Assembly: GCF_023721755.1 (NCBI RefSeq)
Contig: NZ_JAMDLH010000001.1
Coordinates: 1,116,001-1,180,000, forward strand
DNA from: Pleomorphomonas sp. NRK KF1
GTDB taxonomy: Bacteria > Pseudomonadota > Alphaproteobacteria > Rhizobiales > Pleomorphomonadaceae
DNA length: 64,000 nt
Reading direction: 5' to 3'
Positions within the stretch are counted from its first letter, which is position 1, and each line of letters opens with the position of its first letter. Position numbers and translations under genes: made by a program. The notes beneath the pieces are model-generated. The model saw nothing but the letters and a program-made list of their open reading frames with translations. It did not search any database and was not told the origin of the DNA. Of this stretch, positions 1 through 9,325 are shown piece after piece.

Positions 1-1814
1 ATCAGCGGGATCTTGGCCAGCGAGTGCTCGCGAACCTTGTAGTTGATCTTCTCGTTCCTGAGATCGATGTCGACGCGCACGCCGGCCTTCAGGAGCTTCT
101 GGTAGACCTCCTTGGCATACTCGTCGGCTTCCGAGGTGATGGTGGTGACCATCACCTGCGCCGGCGCGAACCACAGCGGGAAGTGACCGGCGAAGTTCTC
201 GATCAGGATGCCGAGGAAGCGCTCCATCGAGCCGCAGATGGCGCGGTGGATCATCACCGGCGTCTTCTTGCTGCCGTCGGCATCGACGTAGAAGGCGCCG
301 AAGCGGTCCGGCAGGTTGAAGTCCACCTGGGTAGTGCCGCACTGCCACTCGCGGCCGATGGCGTCGCGCAGGGTATATTCGAACTTCGGACCGTAGAAGG
401 CGCCCTCGCCCGGGTTGATGCCGGTCTTGATGCGACCGCCCGATCGTTCGGCGATCTCACCGAGCACGCGGGTCATCACCTCTTCGGCATGATCCCAGAG
501 GTCGTCCGAGCCGACGCGCTTTTCCGGACGGGTCGACAGCTTCACAGTGATCTCGTTGAAGCCGAAGTCCTCGTAGACCGACAGGATCAGGTCGTTGATC
601 TTGTGGCACTCGGCGGCCATGTCGGCCTCGGTGCAGAAGATATGTGCGTCGTCCTGCGTGAAGCCGCGCACGCGCATCAAGCCATGCATGGCGCCCGACG
701 GCTCGTAGCGATGCACCGCGCCGAACTCGGCAAGGCGCATCGGCAGGTCGCGGTAGCTCTTGAGGCCGTGCTTGAAGATCTGGATATGGCCAGGGCAGTT
801 CATCGGCTTCAGCGCGAAGATGCGCTTGTCCTCGGCCTCGTCGCCGGCCGACTGCACCGCGAACATATTCTCCTTGTACCAGCCCCAGTGACCGGAGGTC
901 TCCCATAGCACCTTGTCGAGGATCTGCGGTGCGTTGACCTCCTGATAGTCGCCCTTCAGGCGCCGCCGCATGTAGGCGGTCAGCTCCTGGAACAGCGCCC
1001 AACCCTTCTGGTGCCAGAAGACGACGCCCGGCCCCTCCTCCTGGAAGTGGAAGAGATCCATCTCGCGGCCGAGGCGGCGATGATCGCGCTTTTCCGCCTC
1101 TTCCAGCATGGTGAGGTAGGCCTTGAGGTCTTCCTCGGTGTGCCAGGCCGTGGCGTAGATGCGGGTCAGCATCTCGCGCTCGGAATCGCCGCGCCAATAG
1201 GCGCCAGCCACCTTCATCAGCTTGAAGGCGTTGCCGATCTTTCCGGTGGAGGTCATGTGCGGGCCGCGGCAGAGGTCCATCCAGCCGCCCTGCGCGTACA
1301 TCTTGATCTTCTGGTCGGCCGGAATGGCGTCGACCAGTTCGACCTTGAAGGCCTCGCCCTTTTTCTCGAACCAGTCCTTGGCCTCGTCGCGGCTCCAGAC
1401 TTCCTTGGTGAACGGCTTGTCGCGGGCGATGATCTCCCGCATCTTCGCCTCGATCTTCGGCAGATCGTCGGTGGTGAACGGCCCTTCCGGACGGAAGAAG
1501 TCGTAATAGAAGCCGTTGTCGATCACCGGGCCGATGGTCACCTGCGTGCCGGGGAACAGCTCCTGCACGGCCTCGGCCATCACGTGCGCCGCGTCATGGC
1601 GGATCAGCTCGAGGGCGCGCGGGTCGTCGCGCGTCACGATCTCGAGCCTAGCATCGGTGACGATTGGGTCGTTGAGGTCGGAGAGCACGCCGTCGAGCGA
1701 CATCGCAACGGCCTTCTTCGACAGCGATTTGGAAATCTGGGCGGCGATCTCGGCGCCGGTCGTCCCCGGAGCATATTCGCGCTGCGAACCATCGGGGAAA
1801 GTTACGTGGATCAT
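1..1814 (-). CDS. thrS: Threonyl-tRNA synthetase, 3' end cut by window
   Basis: Charges tRNA-Thr with threonine in the cytoplasm. About 604 codons are present and roughly the last 50-60 residues (end of the anticodon-binding domain) lie outside the window. The N-terminal TGS domain covers about residues 1-60 ([10 protein letters not shown]). The editing domain follows, with H73-x3-H77 and C182 in the run [11 protein letters not shown]. The class II core shows a motif 2-like [17 protein letters not shown] and a motif 3-like [15 protein letters not shown]. The start ATG is complement 1812-1814, which gives the usual MIHV opening. The gene is a single unit followed upstream by a short spacer and the threonine/serine exporter genes, read in the same direction. 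Identification is secure from family motifs. Confidence 0.97.
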   Translation of the reverse strand, partial: MIHVTFPDGSQREYAPGTTGAEIAAQISKSLSKKAVAMSLDGVLSDLNDPIVTDARLEIVTRDDPRALELIRHDAAHVMAEAVQELFPGTQVTIGPVIDNGFYYDFFRPEGPFTTDDLPKIEAKMREIIARDKPFTKEVWSRDEAKDWFEKKGEAFKVELVDAIPADQKIKMYAQGGWMDLCRGPHMTSTGKIGNAFKLMKVAGAYWRGDSEREMLTRIYATAWHTEEDLKAYLTMLEEAEKRDHRRLGREMDLFHFQEEGPGVVFWHQKGWALFQELTAYMRRRLKGDYQEVNAPQILDKVLWETSGHWGWYKENMFAVQSAGDEAEDKRIFALKPMNCPGHIQIFKHGLKSYRDLPMRLAEFGAVHRYEPSGAMHGLMRVRGFTQDDAHIFCTEADMAAECHKINDLILSVYEDFGFNEITVKLSTRPEKRVGSDDLWDHAEEVMTRVLGEIAERSGGRIKTGINPGEGAFYGPKFEYTLRDAIGREWQCGTTQVDFNLPDRFGAFYVDADGSKKTPVMIHRAICGSMERFLGILIENFAGHFPLWFAPAQVMVTTITSEADEYAKEVYQKLLKAGVRVDIDLRNEKINYKVREHSLAKIPL

Positions 1815-1969
1815 GGTCGGTCCTCTTCTCGCTCACTCCCGCAGACGACGCGGGTAAGCGGCTTGCTTGAATGGCAAAGGCTTTACCGGCTCGAATGCCG
1901 GTTTGTCCAGTGTTCGCCACGCGGACGATACGAACCGAGGCTGTTTCCAAACTCGCTTCGAACGAGTCG

Positions 1970-2437
1970 CTAGAAGTCCTGGTTCCTGAGAAGGTGCGCC
2001 GGAATGAGCAAGCCGGCGCCGATCGCCCCGAGAGTAAAGATGACCCGGAGGAGCGATTGAACCGCGACGATCAGCGTCGCCTCGGCATCGACGAGGTTGG
2101 GCGCCGTGACGGACAGAAAGCCCAGCAACGCCTGCCCGAAGAAGGCGCCCGGCACCATCGGGATGCAGCCGGCCAAGGCCACCGCGTTGCAGGCCGGGCC
2201 GAGCTGCTTTCGGAGCAGCGACACCGAACAGCTCGTAACGATGGCGGCGGCGAAGGAAGCACCCTCAAGGCTCCAGGCGAGGTCCTGTCCGATCGTCCGC
2301 ACGGCAAGCGCCAGGGCGCCTGCCGCCGCGCACCAGGGCAGCGCCCGGAAGCCGAAGTTGAACAGCACGCCGAAACCGGCGGCGGCGAGCGCCCCGAACA
2401 AGGCCTGATGGAGAAGGTGCGGCAGGAGTTCGAACAT
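1970..2437 (-). CDS. Threonine/serine exporter, small membrane subunit (ThrE C-terminal half, DUF3815 type)
   Basis: A 155-residue, strongly hydrophobic protein with about five membrane segments, opening MFELLPHLLHQALFGALAA. It corresponds to the C-terminal half of the single-chain ThrE exporter of actinobacteria; many proteobacteria split ThrE into two genes. The start codon overlaps the stop codon of the preceding gene (ATGA at 2435-2438 on the minus strand), so the two halves are probably translationally coupled and assemble together in the inner membrane. Export of threonine/serine is inferred from the family, and the actual substrate is not shown by the sequence. Confidence 0.85.
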   Translation of the reverse strand: MFELLPHLLHQALFGALAAAGFGVLFNFGFRALPWCAAAGALALAVRTIGQDLAWSLEGASFAAAIVTSCSVSLLRKQLGPACNAVALAGCIPMVPGAFFGQALLGFLSVTAPNLVDAEATLIVAVQSLLRVIFTLGAIGAGLLIPAHLLRNQDF

Positions 2438-3234
2438 CAGAGCGACCTCAGACCGAGCAGGGCTTCGGCGAACCAGACGCCGACCGAGGCGAACACCATG
2501 ACCATCAGCACCCAGACGGCCCGGGCGCTGCCCATGGTGGGATAACCATCCATGATGTCGGTCTGGGCGTTGGTGGAAGGGACGCCGGGCACCAGCAACA
2601 GGATCGACGCCATCATGGCAAGGCTGACCGTGTCGCTCGTCAGCAGGATGGACCCGATGCCGCCCAGCGTCGCAGCCAGAAAGGCGATCAGGCCGGCCAC
2701 GATGAACACGTTGACGCCGTGGTGCAGCAACTGATGGCGCATGTACTGCCCCACCGTACCTGCGACCAGAACGGCCGCGAAGGCCGCCCAGTCGACGCCG
2801 AGCAGCCGGCCGAAGGACGCACAGGCGATACCGACGGCCACCGCCACCACCCAGGCCGGATGGCGGGGGGTCTCCCGGACCAGCCGGCCGATCTCGGCTT
2901 CCACCTCGTCGACGCTCATGCCGCCCTGCGACACCCGCACCGCGAGCTTGCGAACCGCCTGATCGAGGCGATGATTCACACCAAGCCGGCCGACCTGCAT
3001 CATGCGCGTTATGGTGTTTCCGCCGGCGTGGACGGTGATCTCCAGCGACGCATAGCCCGAGCGCATGCCGACGTCCTCGACGCCGAATCCGCGCGCGATC
3101 ATGCCGACGCCACCATGGACAACGGACACCGAGGCGCCGCACTCCATCATGATGCGACCGGCCCGAAGCGCCATGTTGGCGATCCGCTCAAGCTCGCGAT
3201 GGCGGACGATCACCGGGTCTTGCTGCTGTTCCAT
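2437..3234 (-). CDS. Threonine/serine exporter, large subunit (ThrE N-terminal half, DUF1212 type)
   Basis: A 265-residue protein. The N-terminal soluble part (about residues 1-130) carries the DUF1212 features ALRAGRIMMECGASV and VGMRSGYASLEITV, which in single-chain ThrE form the cytoplasmic domain. Five or so membrane segments follow from about residue 133 (WVVAVAVGIACASF) to the C-terminus. It overlaps its partner gene by 4 bases. Together the two make a complete ThrE-type amino-acid exporter. The neighbouring thrS is read in the same direction about 155 bp further on; a link through threonine metabolism is tempting but unproven. Confidence 0.88.
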   Translation of the reverse strand: MEQQQDPVIVRHRELERIANMALRAGRIMMECGASVSVVHGGVGMIARGFGVEDVGMRSGYASLEITVHAGGNTITRMMQVGRLGVNHRLDQAVRKLAVRVSQGGMSVDEVEAEIGRLVRETPRHPAWVVAVAVGIACASFGRLLGVDWAAFAAVLVAGTVGQYMRHQLLHHGVNVFIVAGLIAFLAATLGGIGSILLTSDTVSLAMMASILLLVPGVPSTNAQTDIMDGYPTMGSARAVWVLMVMVFASVGVWFAEALLGLRSL

Positions 3235-4102
3235 GTCGCCCCGCCGATTGAAGGAGTCACATCTCGTGGCCGCCTGGAGAGCGAACGGAGCGCCTTACGG
3301 CAGCCGGCAACCCGCGTGACTCGAACGAACCTCAGGTGAAATATCAGGGCCGCGACGGCCCGGGCAAGCAGCCCGCCGACGCAAGACTGCTTTTTCTTGA
3401 GCCAGCGACGCCGAAAAACGCGCCACGCTTCCGCTCGTCGGCGACGCCACTCAGGAACCGAAGGGCTGAACAGAAAACCCTGAAATCATCGGAATTCTCG
3501 CCCACAACGATACAGGCGAGAACCTGCTCATCCCAGTTCAGCTCGCTGAACACCACTGACGCTAACGTTCGATTGACCTTTCGTCGCACCTCGGTGCTTG
3601 CACAAAAGGCTTAGCTGTGCCAAGACCTATGCTGAAAGGACTTGCTTGAAACGGAACGATTTCGGCAAGGCTTTTTCATGGCAACTGTGGCGCACGGGGG
3701 GAGACTGTGCACCATGGAATGCCAAAGCTGGGAGTTTGAGGCTGGACCTGATCATCGTTCCGGAGCACTTTTCCGGAACGTGGCATCGGGACAAATAGGC
3801 GGGGATCGATCCAGGACTGACGTGCAGCCGGTATCCAGTAACTTCTGGTTGCATAAATTCTTGCGCCAAAAGGATGGCCGCAGAGATACGCACACTCCAC
3901 CGCAGTGTAGTTGATCTACGACATGGCTTTTGTAGCGAAAGCGCGTTAAACCGACAACCGATCCAAAAGGCGTAGTGGTCAGCCCACCGCGCCAAATGGA
4001 CCGGCAGAAGACGCCGATCACGGCGCGCAGGCCGGTGGAAAGCAGGAAGCGTCTGGAACTGGGCCGTTACGAAACAACGAACGGGCGATGAAATAGCGAC
4101 CA
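3235..4102. other. Gene-poor stretch with one strong inverted repeat
   Basis: About 870 bases between the exporter operon and the PfkB gene. Several short open frames exist on both strands (for example an 81-codon frame on the minus strand, 3344-3589), but none has a ribosome binding site, recognisable domain or convincing composition. The region holds a perfect 9-bp inverted repeat (3756-3780) listed separately. The promoter of the PfkB gene presumably lies near its 3' end, but I cannot assign boxes confidently. Confidence 0.5.
3756..3780. repeat. Perfect 9-bp inverted repeat
   Basis: CGTTCCGGA and TCCGGAACG flank a 7-base spacer (GCACTTT). No T-run follows on either strand, so it does not look like an intrinsic terminator. 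It could be an operator or a structured RNA element. Nothing nearby decides between these. Confidence 0.6.
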
Positions 4103-5044
4103 ATGAAACCGATCGTCACGCTCACACTCAATCCATCCATCGATGACACGGCCGAGGCCGAAGTCGTCCGTCACACCCACAAGATTCGCATCACCAACGA
4201 GCAGCACGATCCGGGCGGCGGCGGTATCAACGTCACGCGCGTGATCCAGGAGCTCGGCGGCAGTTCGATCGCTCTCTACATGTCGGGCGGAACCACGGGC
4301 CAGATGTTCGATGAACTGCTGGCGGCCCGGAACATTCCGCGTCGGCGCATTCCGATCGCCCAGTCGACCCGAGTCGCCCATCTCGTCTACGAGCGGTCGA
4401 CCGGTCTTGAATACCGCTTCATCCCGGAAGGTCCCGAGGTCAGCGAGATCGAGTGGAAGCGCTGCCTCTACGCACTCAAGGATCTGGAGTGGGACTGGTG
4501 CGTCGGCTCGGGCTCGCTGCCGCGCGGCATGCCGGAGAACTTCTACGTCCAGCTGGCCGACCTGGTGATCGAGCGCGGCGGCAACCTGGTGCTCGACACC
4601 TCTGGCAAGCCGCTCGACCTGGCGCTTGAGCGCGGTGGCATCACGCTGTTCAAGCCGTCCGAAGGCGAGTTCGCCAAGCTGGTCGGCCGCCCCCTCCCCA
4701 CCGTCGACGACATGGTCCCGGCGGCCAAGGAGCTCATCGCCTCGGGCAGAGTGAAGATGATCGCCATCACCATGGGTGGCGACGGAGCCCTGCTGGTGAC
4801 CGCGGACAACCATCTGTTCCTGAAGGCGCCCGAAGTCGAGGTGAAGAGTGCATCCGGCGCCGGCGACAGCTTCGTGGGCGGCATGGTCTACGGCCTGGCA
4901 TCCGGCCTCATTCCGGAAGACGCCTTCCGTCTCGGTGTCGCGTCCGGAACGGCCTCGGTGATGAGTCCCGGAACGCAGCTCTGCCAGAAGGTGGATGTCG
5001 ATCGCATTCTCGAGGAAATCGGCGCTCATCAGCACAACTGGTAA
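4103..5044 (+). CDS. PfkB-family sugar-phosphate kinase (6-phosphofructokinase II / 1-phosphofructokinase type)
   Basis: A 313-residue ribokinase-fold kinase. The opening TLNPSID and the stretch DPGGGGINVTRVIQELGG (about 36-53) are typical of the FruK/LacC/PfkB branch, which phosphorylates fructose 6-phosphate, fructose 1-phosphate or tagatose 6-phosphate. The second PfkB signature SASGAGDSFVGG contains the predicted catalytic base D255. Length is normal for the family. The gene stands alone: a gene-poor region lies upstream and a strong hairpin terminator lies directly downstream. Which sugar phosphate is used cannot be told from the sequence; 6-phosphofructokinase is the most common annotation for this branch in related bacteria. 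Confidence 0.85.
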   Translation: MKPIVTLTLNPSIDDTAEAEVVRHTHKIRITNEQHDPGGGGINVTRVIQELGGSSIALYMSGGTTGQMFDELLAARNIPRRRIPIAQSTRVAHLVYERSTGLEYRFIPEGPEVSEIEWKRCLYALKDLEWDWCVGSGSLPRGMPENFYVQLADLVIERGGNLVLDTSGKPLDLALERGGITLFKPSEGEFAKLVGRPLPTVDDMVPAAKELIASGRVKMIAITMGGDGALLVTADNHLFLKAPEVEVKSASGAGDSFVGGMVYGLASGLIPEDAFRLGVASGTASVMSPGTQLCQKVDVDRILEEIGAHQHNW

Positions 5045-5063
5045 GCCAGAGCATCAATCTTTG

Positions 5064-5096
5064 AAGGGGAGCAGGACAGCCGTTCTGCTCCCCTTT
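5064..5096 (+). terminator. Intrinsic terminator after the PfkB gene
   Basis: A 14-bp stem (AAGGGGAGCAGGAC paired with GTTCTGCTCCCCTT, one G-U pair) closes on the loop AGCC about 20 bases after the stop codon and ends in a short T-run. Confidence 0.8.
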
Positions 5097-5252
5097 CGCA
5101 TGGGGACGGTGCCGGCAAGAGTTTCCCCATACGGCAGAACTTGCAGGGCAACGCTCGCAAAGAGAACCGATAAACCGTTGAAATAACTGACCGCACCCCC
5201 GGGAACGGAACTTGCTTGCATCCCCCAGGCGATGCACGCGGGAGAGGAAAAC

Positions 5253-5762
5253 ATGATCAGTTCCAGCGACGGGCTCAAGATTACCGATCTCATGGCCATC
5301 GGATCGATGGCAAACGGCCGCATCAAGGTGGTCGACCTTACGCACGAGATGCTCGCGGACTTCGAAGCCTACAAGAAGCAGGCGGAAGCCCTCTACGACA
5401 CGGCCGACGACCCTTATTCGTCCAACGCCTCAAGCGATAATGGGATCACCCTGGTCGGCGTCCGCTTCGCCGATGCCGATCCGAAGGCGTGGCACCCGCA
5501 ATGGGCTTATCCGGACGGTACGCCAGTCTCGTCATACATGAACAACGACCCCGAAAGCGCGGATCTCATGCAGCGCATGCAGTCGCTGTTTGCGGTGAAG
5601 GACGAGACAGGTCCAGAGCAGAGCCGCTGGTCACAGCGCGTTCTCGAAGACTGGTACGCCAGATGGGCTGATGCCAGCCCCGGAAGCGAGTCACAGAGCG
5701 CCGCCAGCCGACTCGCAGCGGACCGCGCCTATGAGAAGTCTGCGTCGACAGCAGCGGCGTAA
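5253..5762 (+). CDS. Uncharacterised 169-residue soluble protein
   Basis: I do not recognise this protein. It opens MISSSDGLKITDLMAIGSM, has no signal peptide, membrane segment or cysteine, and is acidic. It is rich in Trp in its middle and end (KAWHPQWAYPDG, SRWSQRVLEDWYARW). The start was chosen because GGAGAGG (5241-5247) sits 5 bases upstream of the ATG. It ends 10 bases before the convergent sufA stop, so no terminator separates the two. Codon use resembles the neighbours, which supports it being a real gene. Because the SUF operon is convergent with it, proximity does not imply a shared function. Confidence 0.7.
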   Translation: MISSSDGLKITDLMAIGSMANGRIKVVDLTHEMLADFEAYKKQAEALYDTADDPYSSNASSDNGITLVGVRFADADPKAWHPQWAYPDGTPVSSYMNNDPESADLMQRMQSLFAVKDETGPEQSRWSQRVLEDWYARWADASPGSESQSAASRLAADRAYEKSASTAAA

Positions 5763-5772
5763 GAAGGCAGGA

Positions 5773-6138
5773 TCAGGCCTCGACATGCTCCGCCGGCTTC
5801 AAGCTGACGCTCTCACCGCAACCGCAGGATCCCACCTGGTTGGGGTTGCGGAAGACGAAGCCGGTGCGGAGCGGCGTCTGCTCGAAGTCCATTTCGGTGC
5901 CCAGAAGGAACAGCACCGCCTTCGCCTCGACGAACACGGTGGCGCCGTGCGCCTCGACGCGCTCGTCGCCGGGCTGCGCCTCGCGAGCCAGGTCGAGCGT
6001 GTAGGACATGCCGGCGCAGCCGCCATTCTTGATCCCGAGACGGATACCCACGGCATTGTCGGCATTGCCGACGATCTCGCGCACGCGCTCGGCAGCGGCC
6101 TCGGTCAGCGTCATCACGGCGAACTTGGCGAGAGCCAT
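5773..6138 (-). CDS. sufA: A-type iron-sulfur carrier SufA (HesB/IscA family)
   Basis: A 121-residue A-type carrier that accepts or delivers Fe-S clusters to apo-proteins in the cytoplasm. The three conserved cysteines are present: C41 in GGCAGMSY and the C-terminal pair C105/C107 in SCGCGES. It is the last gene of the minus-strand SUF operon, about 180 bp downstream of sufT. A ribosome binding site GGGAG lies 9 bases before the start. Position at the end of sufBCDS-T fits SufA rather than an independent ErpA, although sequence alone does not separate these paralogues. Confidence 0.93.
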   Translation of the reverse strand: MALAKFAVMTLTEAAAERVREIVGNADNAVGIRLGIKNGGCAGMSYTLDLAREAQPGDERVEAHGATVFVEAKAVLFLLGTEMDFEQTPLRTGFVFRNPNQVGSCGCGESVSLKPAEHVEA

Positions 6139-6318
6139 AACATCAATCTCCCAACCTACCCCGGTTCAAGACCGGAGCGATCCAGATGAAAATAGGGAGC
6201 AAACGCATCAACGACAAGCGTCTTGCCGCATGGCCGCAATGCATCCCTCCGAACGGAGACGGCCGCCGAGCGTCTCCGGCGGCCGCGAGTTAGCATCCGC
6301 GAGCGGCCGGTGAGCGGC

Positions 6319-6714
6319 TCAGTACCAGTCGGTAGCGACCTGCGCTTCCTCGCTCATCCGGTCGGGCGTCCACGGCGGATCGAACACCATGTTCACCTTT
6401 ACGCCGTAAACGCCGGGCACCACGCCGACGGCGTTCTCGACCCAGCCCGGCATTTCGCCGGCCACCGGACAGCCCGGCGCGGTCAGCGTCATGTCGATCG
6501 TGACGAGACGGTCGTCGTCGATGTCGATGCGGTAGACGAGGCCGAGCTCATAGATGTCGGCCGGAATCTCCGGATCGTAGACGGTCTTCAGCGCCGCGAT
6601 GATGTCGTCGGTGATGCGCTCGAGCTCGGCCGGCGAGATAGCCGAACCGCCGACGGTCTCGGGCTGGTTGGGGGATGGTTCGGTCTGGTTGGTCATCTCG
6701 GTCATGTCGGTCAT
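6319..6714 (-). CDS. sufT: SUF-associated MIP18/DUF59 protein SufT
   Basis: A 131-residue protein of the MIP18 (DUF59) family, which helps Fe-S cluster assembly or delivery. A disordered, polar N-terminus (about 1-25) precedes the domain. The conserved DPEIPADIYELGLVY (about 47-61) and the TLTAPGCPVAGEMP motif with C82 are intact. The C-terminus carries WTPDRMSEEA, a stretch conserved in SUF-linked members. The start codon overlaps the sufS stop by 4 bases, so translation is probably coupled. In rhizobial suf operons this gene is also called sufX. Confidence 0.9.
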   Translation of the reverse strand: MTDMTEMTNQTEPSPNQPETVGGSAISPAELERITDDIIAALKTVYDPEIPADIYELGLVYRIDIDDDRLVTIDMTLTAPGCPVAGEMPGWVENAVGVVPGVYGVKVNMVFDPPWTPDRMSEEAQVATDWY

Positions 6715-7946
6715 CCGAACAGGGCCTCGGCCTTTCTGAGGGCCGTGACCAGCGCGTCCACTTCGGCGCGCGTGTTGTAGAGGGCAAAGGAGGCGCGGCA
6801 GGTCGAGGTCACGCCAAAGCGCGCGAGCAGCGGCATGGCGCAGTGCGTGCCGGCACGAACGGCGACACCGGAACGGTCGATGACCGTGGCGACGTCATGG
6901 GCGTGCGCCCCGTTCATCGAGAAGGCGACGATGGCGCCCTTCTCCTTGGTGGTGCCATAGATGCGAACGGAGTTCATCTCGCCGAGCCGCTGCATGGCAT
7001 AGTCGCGCAGGTCGGTCTCGTGGGCGAGGATGGCTTCGCGGCCGAGGCTTTCCATGTAGCGCAAGGCCGCACCGAGGCCGATGGCCTGGACGATCGGCGG
7101 CGTACCGGCCTCGAAGCGATGCGGCGGCGCGTTGTAGGTCACGCCCTCGGTGGTCACCGTCTCGATCATCTCGCCACCGCCCTGCCAGGGCGGCATGGCT
7201 TCCAGAAGCTGCTTTTTGCCGTAGAGCACGCCGATGCCCGTGGGGCCGTAGACCTTGTGACCGGTCAGCACGTAGAAATCGGCGTCGAGATCCTGAACAT
7301 CGACCGGCAGATGCACTGCGCCCTGGCTGCCGTCGACCAGCACCACCGCGCCGTGGGCGTGGGCGATGCGCGTCACCTCGCGAATCGGCACGATGGTGCC
7401 GGTGACGTTGGACATCTGCGTGATGGCGACGATCTTGGTGCGTGGCGTGAACAGCGCCTCGAAAGCCTCGAGGTCAAAGCTGCCGTCGTCGCGGACCGGC
7501 GCCCACTTGATGACGACGCCTTTCTTCTCGCGGTGGAAGTTCCACGGCACGATGTTGGAGTGATGCTCCAGAATGGAGAGGATGACCTCGTTACCCTCGC
7601 CGAGCACCATGCCGCCGTAGCTCGCCGCGACGAGGTTGATCGCCTCGGTCGAGGAACGGGTGAAGATGACCTGCTCCGTCGACGAGGCGTTCAGGAAGGC
7701 GCGCACCGCCTCGCGGGCGTCCTCATAGGCCTCCGTGGCGGCGTTCGACAGATAGTGCAGGCCACGATGAACGTTGGCATATTCATGGGTATAGGCGTGG
7801 CGCATGCGGTCGAGCACGGCGAGCGGCTTTTGCGCCGAGGCGCCGTTGTCGAGATAGACCAGCGGCTTGCCGTAGACCTTCTCGGCGAGGATCGGGAAAT
7901 CCCCGCGCACGGCTTCGACGTCATAGGACGAAACGGACATCATCAT
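6711..7946 (-). CDS. sufS: Cysteine desulfurase SufS (group II)
   Basis: A 411-residue PLP enzyme that removes sulfur from cysteine and supplies persulfide to the SufBCD scaffold. The PLP lysine lies in LTGHKVYGPTGIG and the catalytic cysteine in the short loop AGTHCAMPLL near the C-terminus, the arrangement of group II (SufS/CsdA) enzymes. The SRxxTEA-type substrate region appears as FTRSSTEAINLVA. Three consecutive ATG codons make the exact start uncertain by two residues. No sufE or sufU partner gene is in the window. It is the second desulfurase of the operon; the first gene encodes a group I-like enzyme. Confidence 0.95.
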   Translation of the reverse strand: MMMSVSSYDVEAVRGDFPILAEKVYGKPLVYLDNGASAQKPLAVLDRMRHAYTHEYANVHRGLHYLSNAATEAYEDAREAVRAFLNASSTEQVIFTRSSTEAINLVAASYGGMVLGEGNEVILSILEHHSNIVPWNFHREKKGVVIKWAPVRDDGSFDLEAFEALFTPRTKIVAITQMSNVTGTIVPIREVTRIAHAHGAVVLVDGSQGAVHLPVDVQDLDADFYVLTGHKVYGPTGIGVLYGKKQLLEAMPPWQGGGEMIETVTTEGVTYNAPPHRFEAGTPPIVQAIGLGAALRYMESLGREAILAHETDLRDYAMQRLGEMNSVRIYGTTKEKGAIVAFSMNGAHAHDVATVIDRSGVAVRAGTHCAMPLLARFGVTSTCRASFALYNTRAEVDALVTALRKAEALFG

Positions 7947-7991
7947 CGTCTCTTGTCTTGGCCGCCCGGCACGCCGGGCGGCGGTGCCGGC

Positions 7992-9320
7992 TCACGCCGC
8001 CCTGGTCTTCAGCCAGCCCTCGACGCGGTGGATGAGGGCGTCGTGAACGGCCTGATTCTGGATCTCGTCGATCGCCTCGCCGAGGAAGGCGAGGATCAGC
8101 ATGCTCTCCGCCTCCGCCTTGGGAATGCCGCGCGACAGGAGATAGAACAGGAGGTCCTCGTCGATGGCGCCGCAGGTGGCGCCGTGGCCGCACTGAACGT
8201 CGTCGGCGAAGATTTCCAGTTCCGGCTTGGCGTCGGCCTCGGCTTCCTCGGAGAGAAGCAGCGACGCCGTCATCATGCGCGCGTCGGTCTTCTGGGCGTG
8301 AGCCGGCACGGCGATGCGGCCGGCGAAGGCCGAACGCGCCTCGCCGTCGATGACCGCCTTGTAGAGCTCCCGGCTCTGGCAGTTCTCGGCACCGTGGATC
8401 AGCGACAGCGTCGTATCGGCGTGACGCCGTCCACTGAGCATGGTGATGCCACGGAAGCCGGCCTGAGCATCGCGCCCGACAAACTCGGCGAAGATCTGAG
8501 CGCGGGCAAGTCCCGCCCCCAATGCCGCGTTGAAGGTGTCGAAGTTCGCCTCACGTCCGATCTTCGCCACCAGCGAGGTCATGCTGACCGCCTCGTCGGG
8601 CTCCAGTTGCAGGCGAATATGGTCGACCTTCGCCCCCTCGCCCACCTCGATCATCGTCATGATGTTGGAGTGGTGGGCGACCGTGTCGAGCGACTCGATC
8701 GTCTCGATCAGCGTCAGGCGGGCACCCTTGCCGACTGTCACCAGATGGCGCACCGCCGTCGACGCGGCGGGTTCACCCTCGGCAATGTGGACCAGTTCCA
8801 CCGGGCGTCCGATCTCGGCGCCGTCGGCAACGGCGATCACGAGGCCGTCGGTCATGAAGGCCGTATTGAGCGCCACGGCCGTGTTCGAGGCGATGGCGTC
8901 GTCAAGCTTCAGCGCGGCAATTGCCGTGGCGTCGCCCGCCTCAAGCGCCGTTGCGAGCGAGAAGACGGACAAGCCGTGCTCAAGGTCCTCAAGATCGGAC
9001 AGCTCGGGCCGGTAGCGACCGTTGGCGATGACAAGACGGCGGGCCTTGTCGCCCTCCACCGCAGGTGCGGCGATCAGGATGCGAGCGACGTCGCCCGAGC
9101 CGGCGGCGGGCGGGAAGGTCTTCAGCCGCGCCCGCAGATCGGTGTACTTCCAATCCTCGACGCGGCGGTGCGGCAGGCCGCTCTTTTCGACGCCACCGAA
9201 GGCGGCGTCACGGATGGCGATGACGTCGGCCGTTCCGGGCAGCGACGTCCTCTCGGCCGGATAGCGGGCGGCAAGCGCCTGTTCGGCCGGCGTGCGAACG
9301 GGGGTGGCAACCATGGTCAT
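7992..9320 (-). CDS. sufD: Fe-S scaffold subunit SufD
   Basis: A 442-residue SufBD-family protein, the non-catalytic partner of SufB in the SufB-C-D scaffold complex. The C-terminal beta-helix region carries ARSAFAGRIAV, the ELEIFADDVQCGHGATCGAID stretch with the histidine conserved in SufD, and LLFYLLSRGIPKAEAESML. It lies 5 bases downstream of sufC and 45 bases upstream of sufS, so co-transcription is clear. Length is normal. Confidence 0.95.
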   Translation of the reverse strand: MTMVATPVRTPAEQALAARYPAERTSLPGTADVIAIRDAAFGGVEKSGLPHRRVEDWKYTDLRARLKTFPPAAGSGDVARILIAAPAVEGDKARRLVIANGRYRPELSDLEDLEHGLSVFSLATALEAGDATAIAALKLDDAIASNTAVALNTAFMTDGLVIAVADGAEIGRPVELVHIAEGEPAASTAVRHLVTVGKGARLTLIETIESLDTVAHHSNIMTMIEVGEGAKVDHIRLQLEPDEAVSMTSLVAKIGREANFDTFNAALGAGLARAQIFAEFVGRDAQAGFRGITMLSGRRHADTTLSLIHGAENCQSRELYKAVIDGEARSAFAGRIAVPAHAQKTDARMMTASLLLSEEAEADAKPELEIFADDVQCGHGATCGAIDEDLLFYLLSRGIPKAEAESMLILAFLGEAIDEIQNQAVHDALIHRVEGWLKTRAA

Positions 9321-9325
9321 CCCCC

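Noticed and set aside
1880-1906. ACCGGC/GCCGGT hairpin between thrS and the exporter genes
   Set aside because: Only six base pairs and no T-run in the relevant direction; too weak to call a terminator.
3344-3589. An 81-codon frame that might be a small gene
   Set aside because: No ribosome binding site, no domain, an overlapping frame on the other strand of the same length; cannot be supported.
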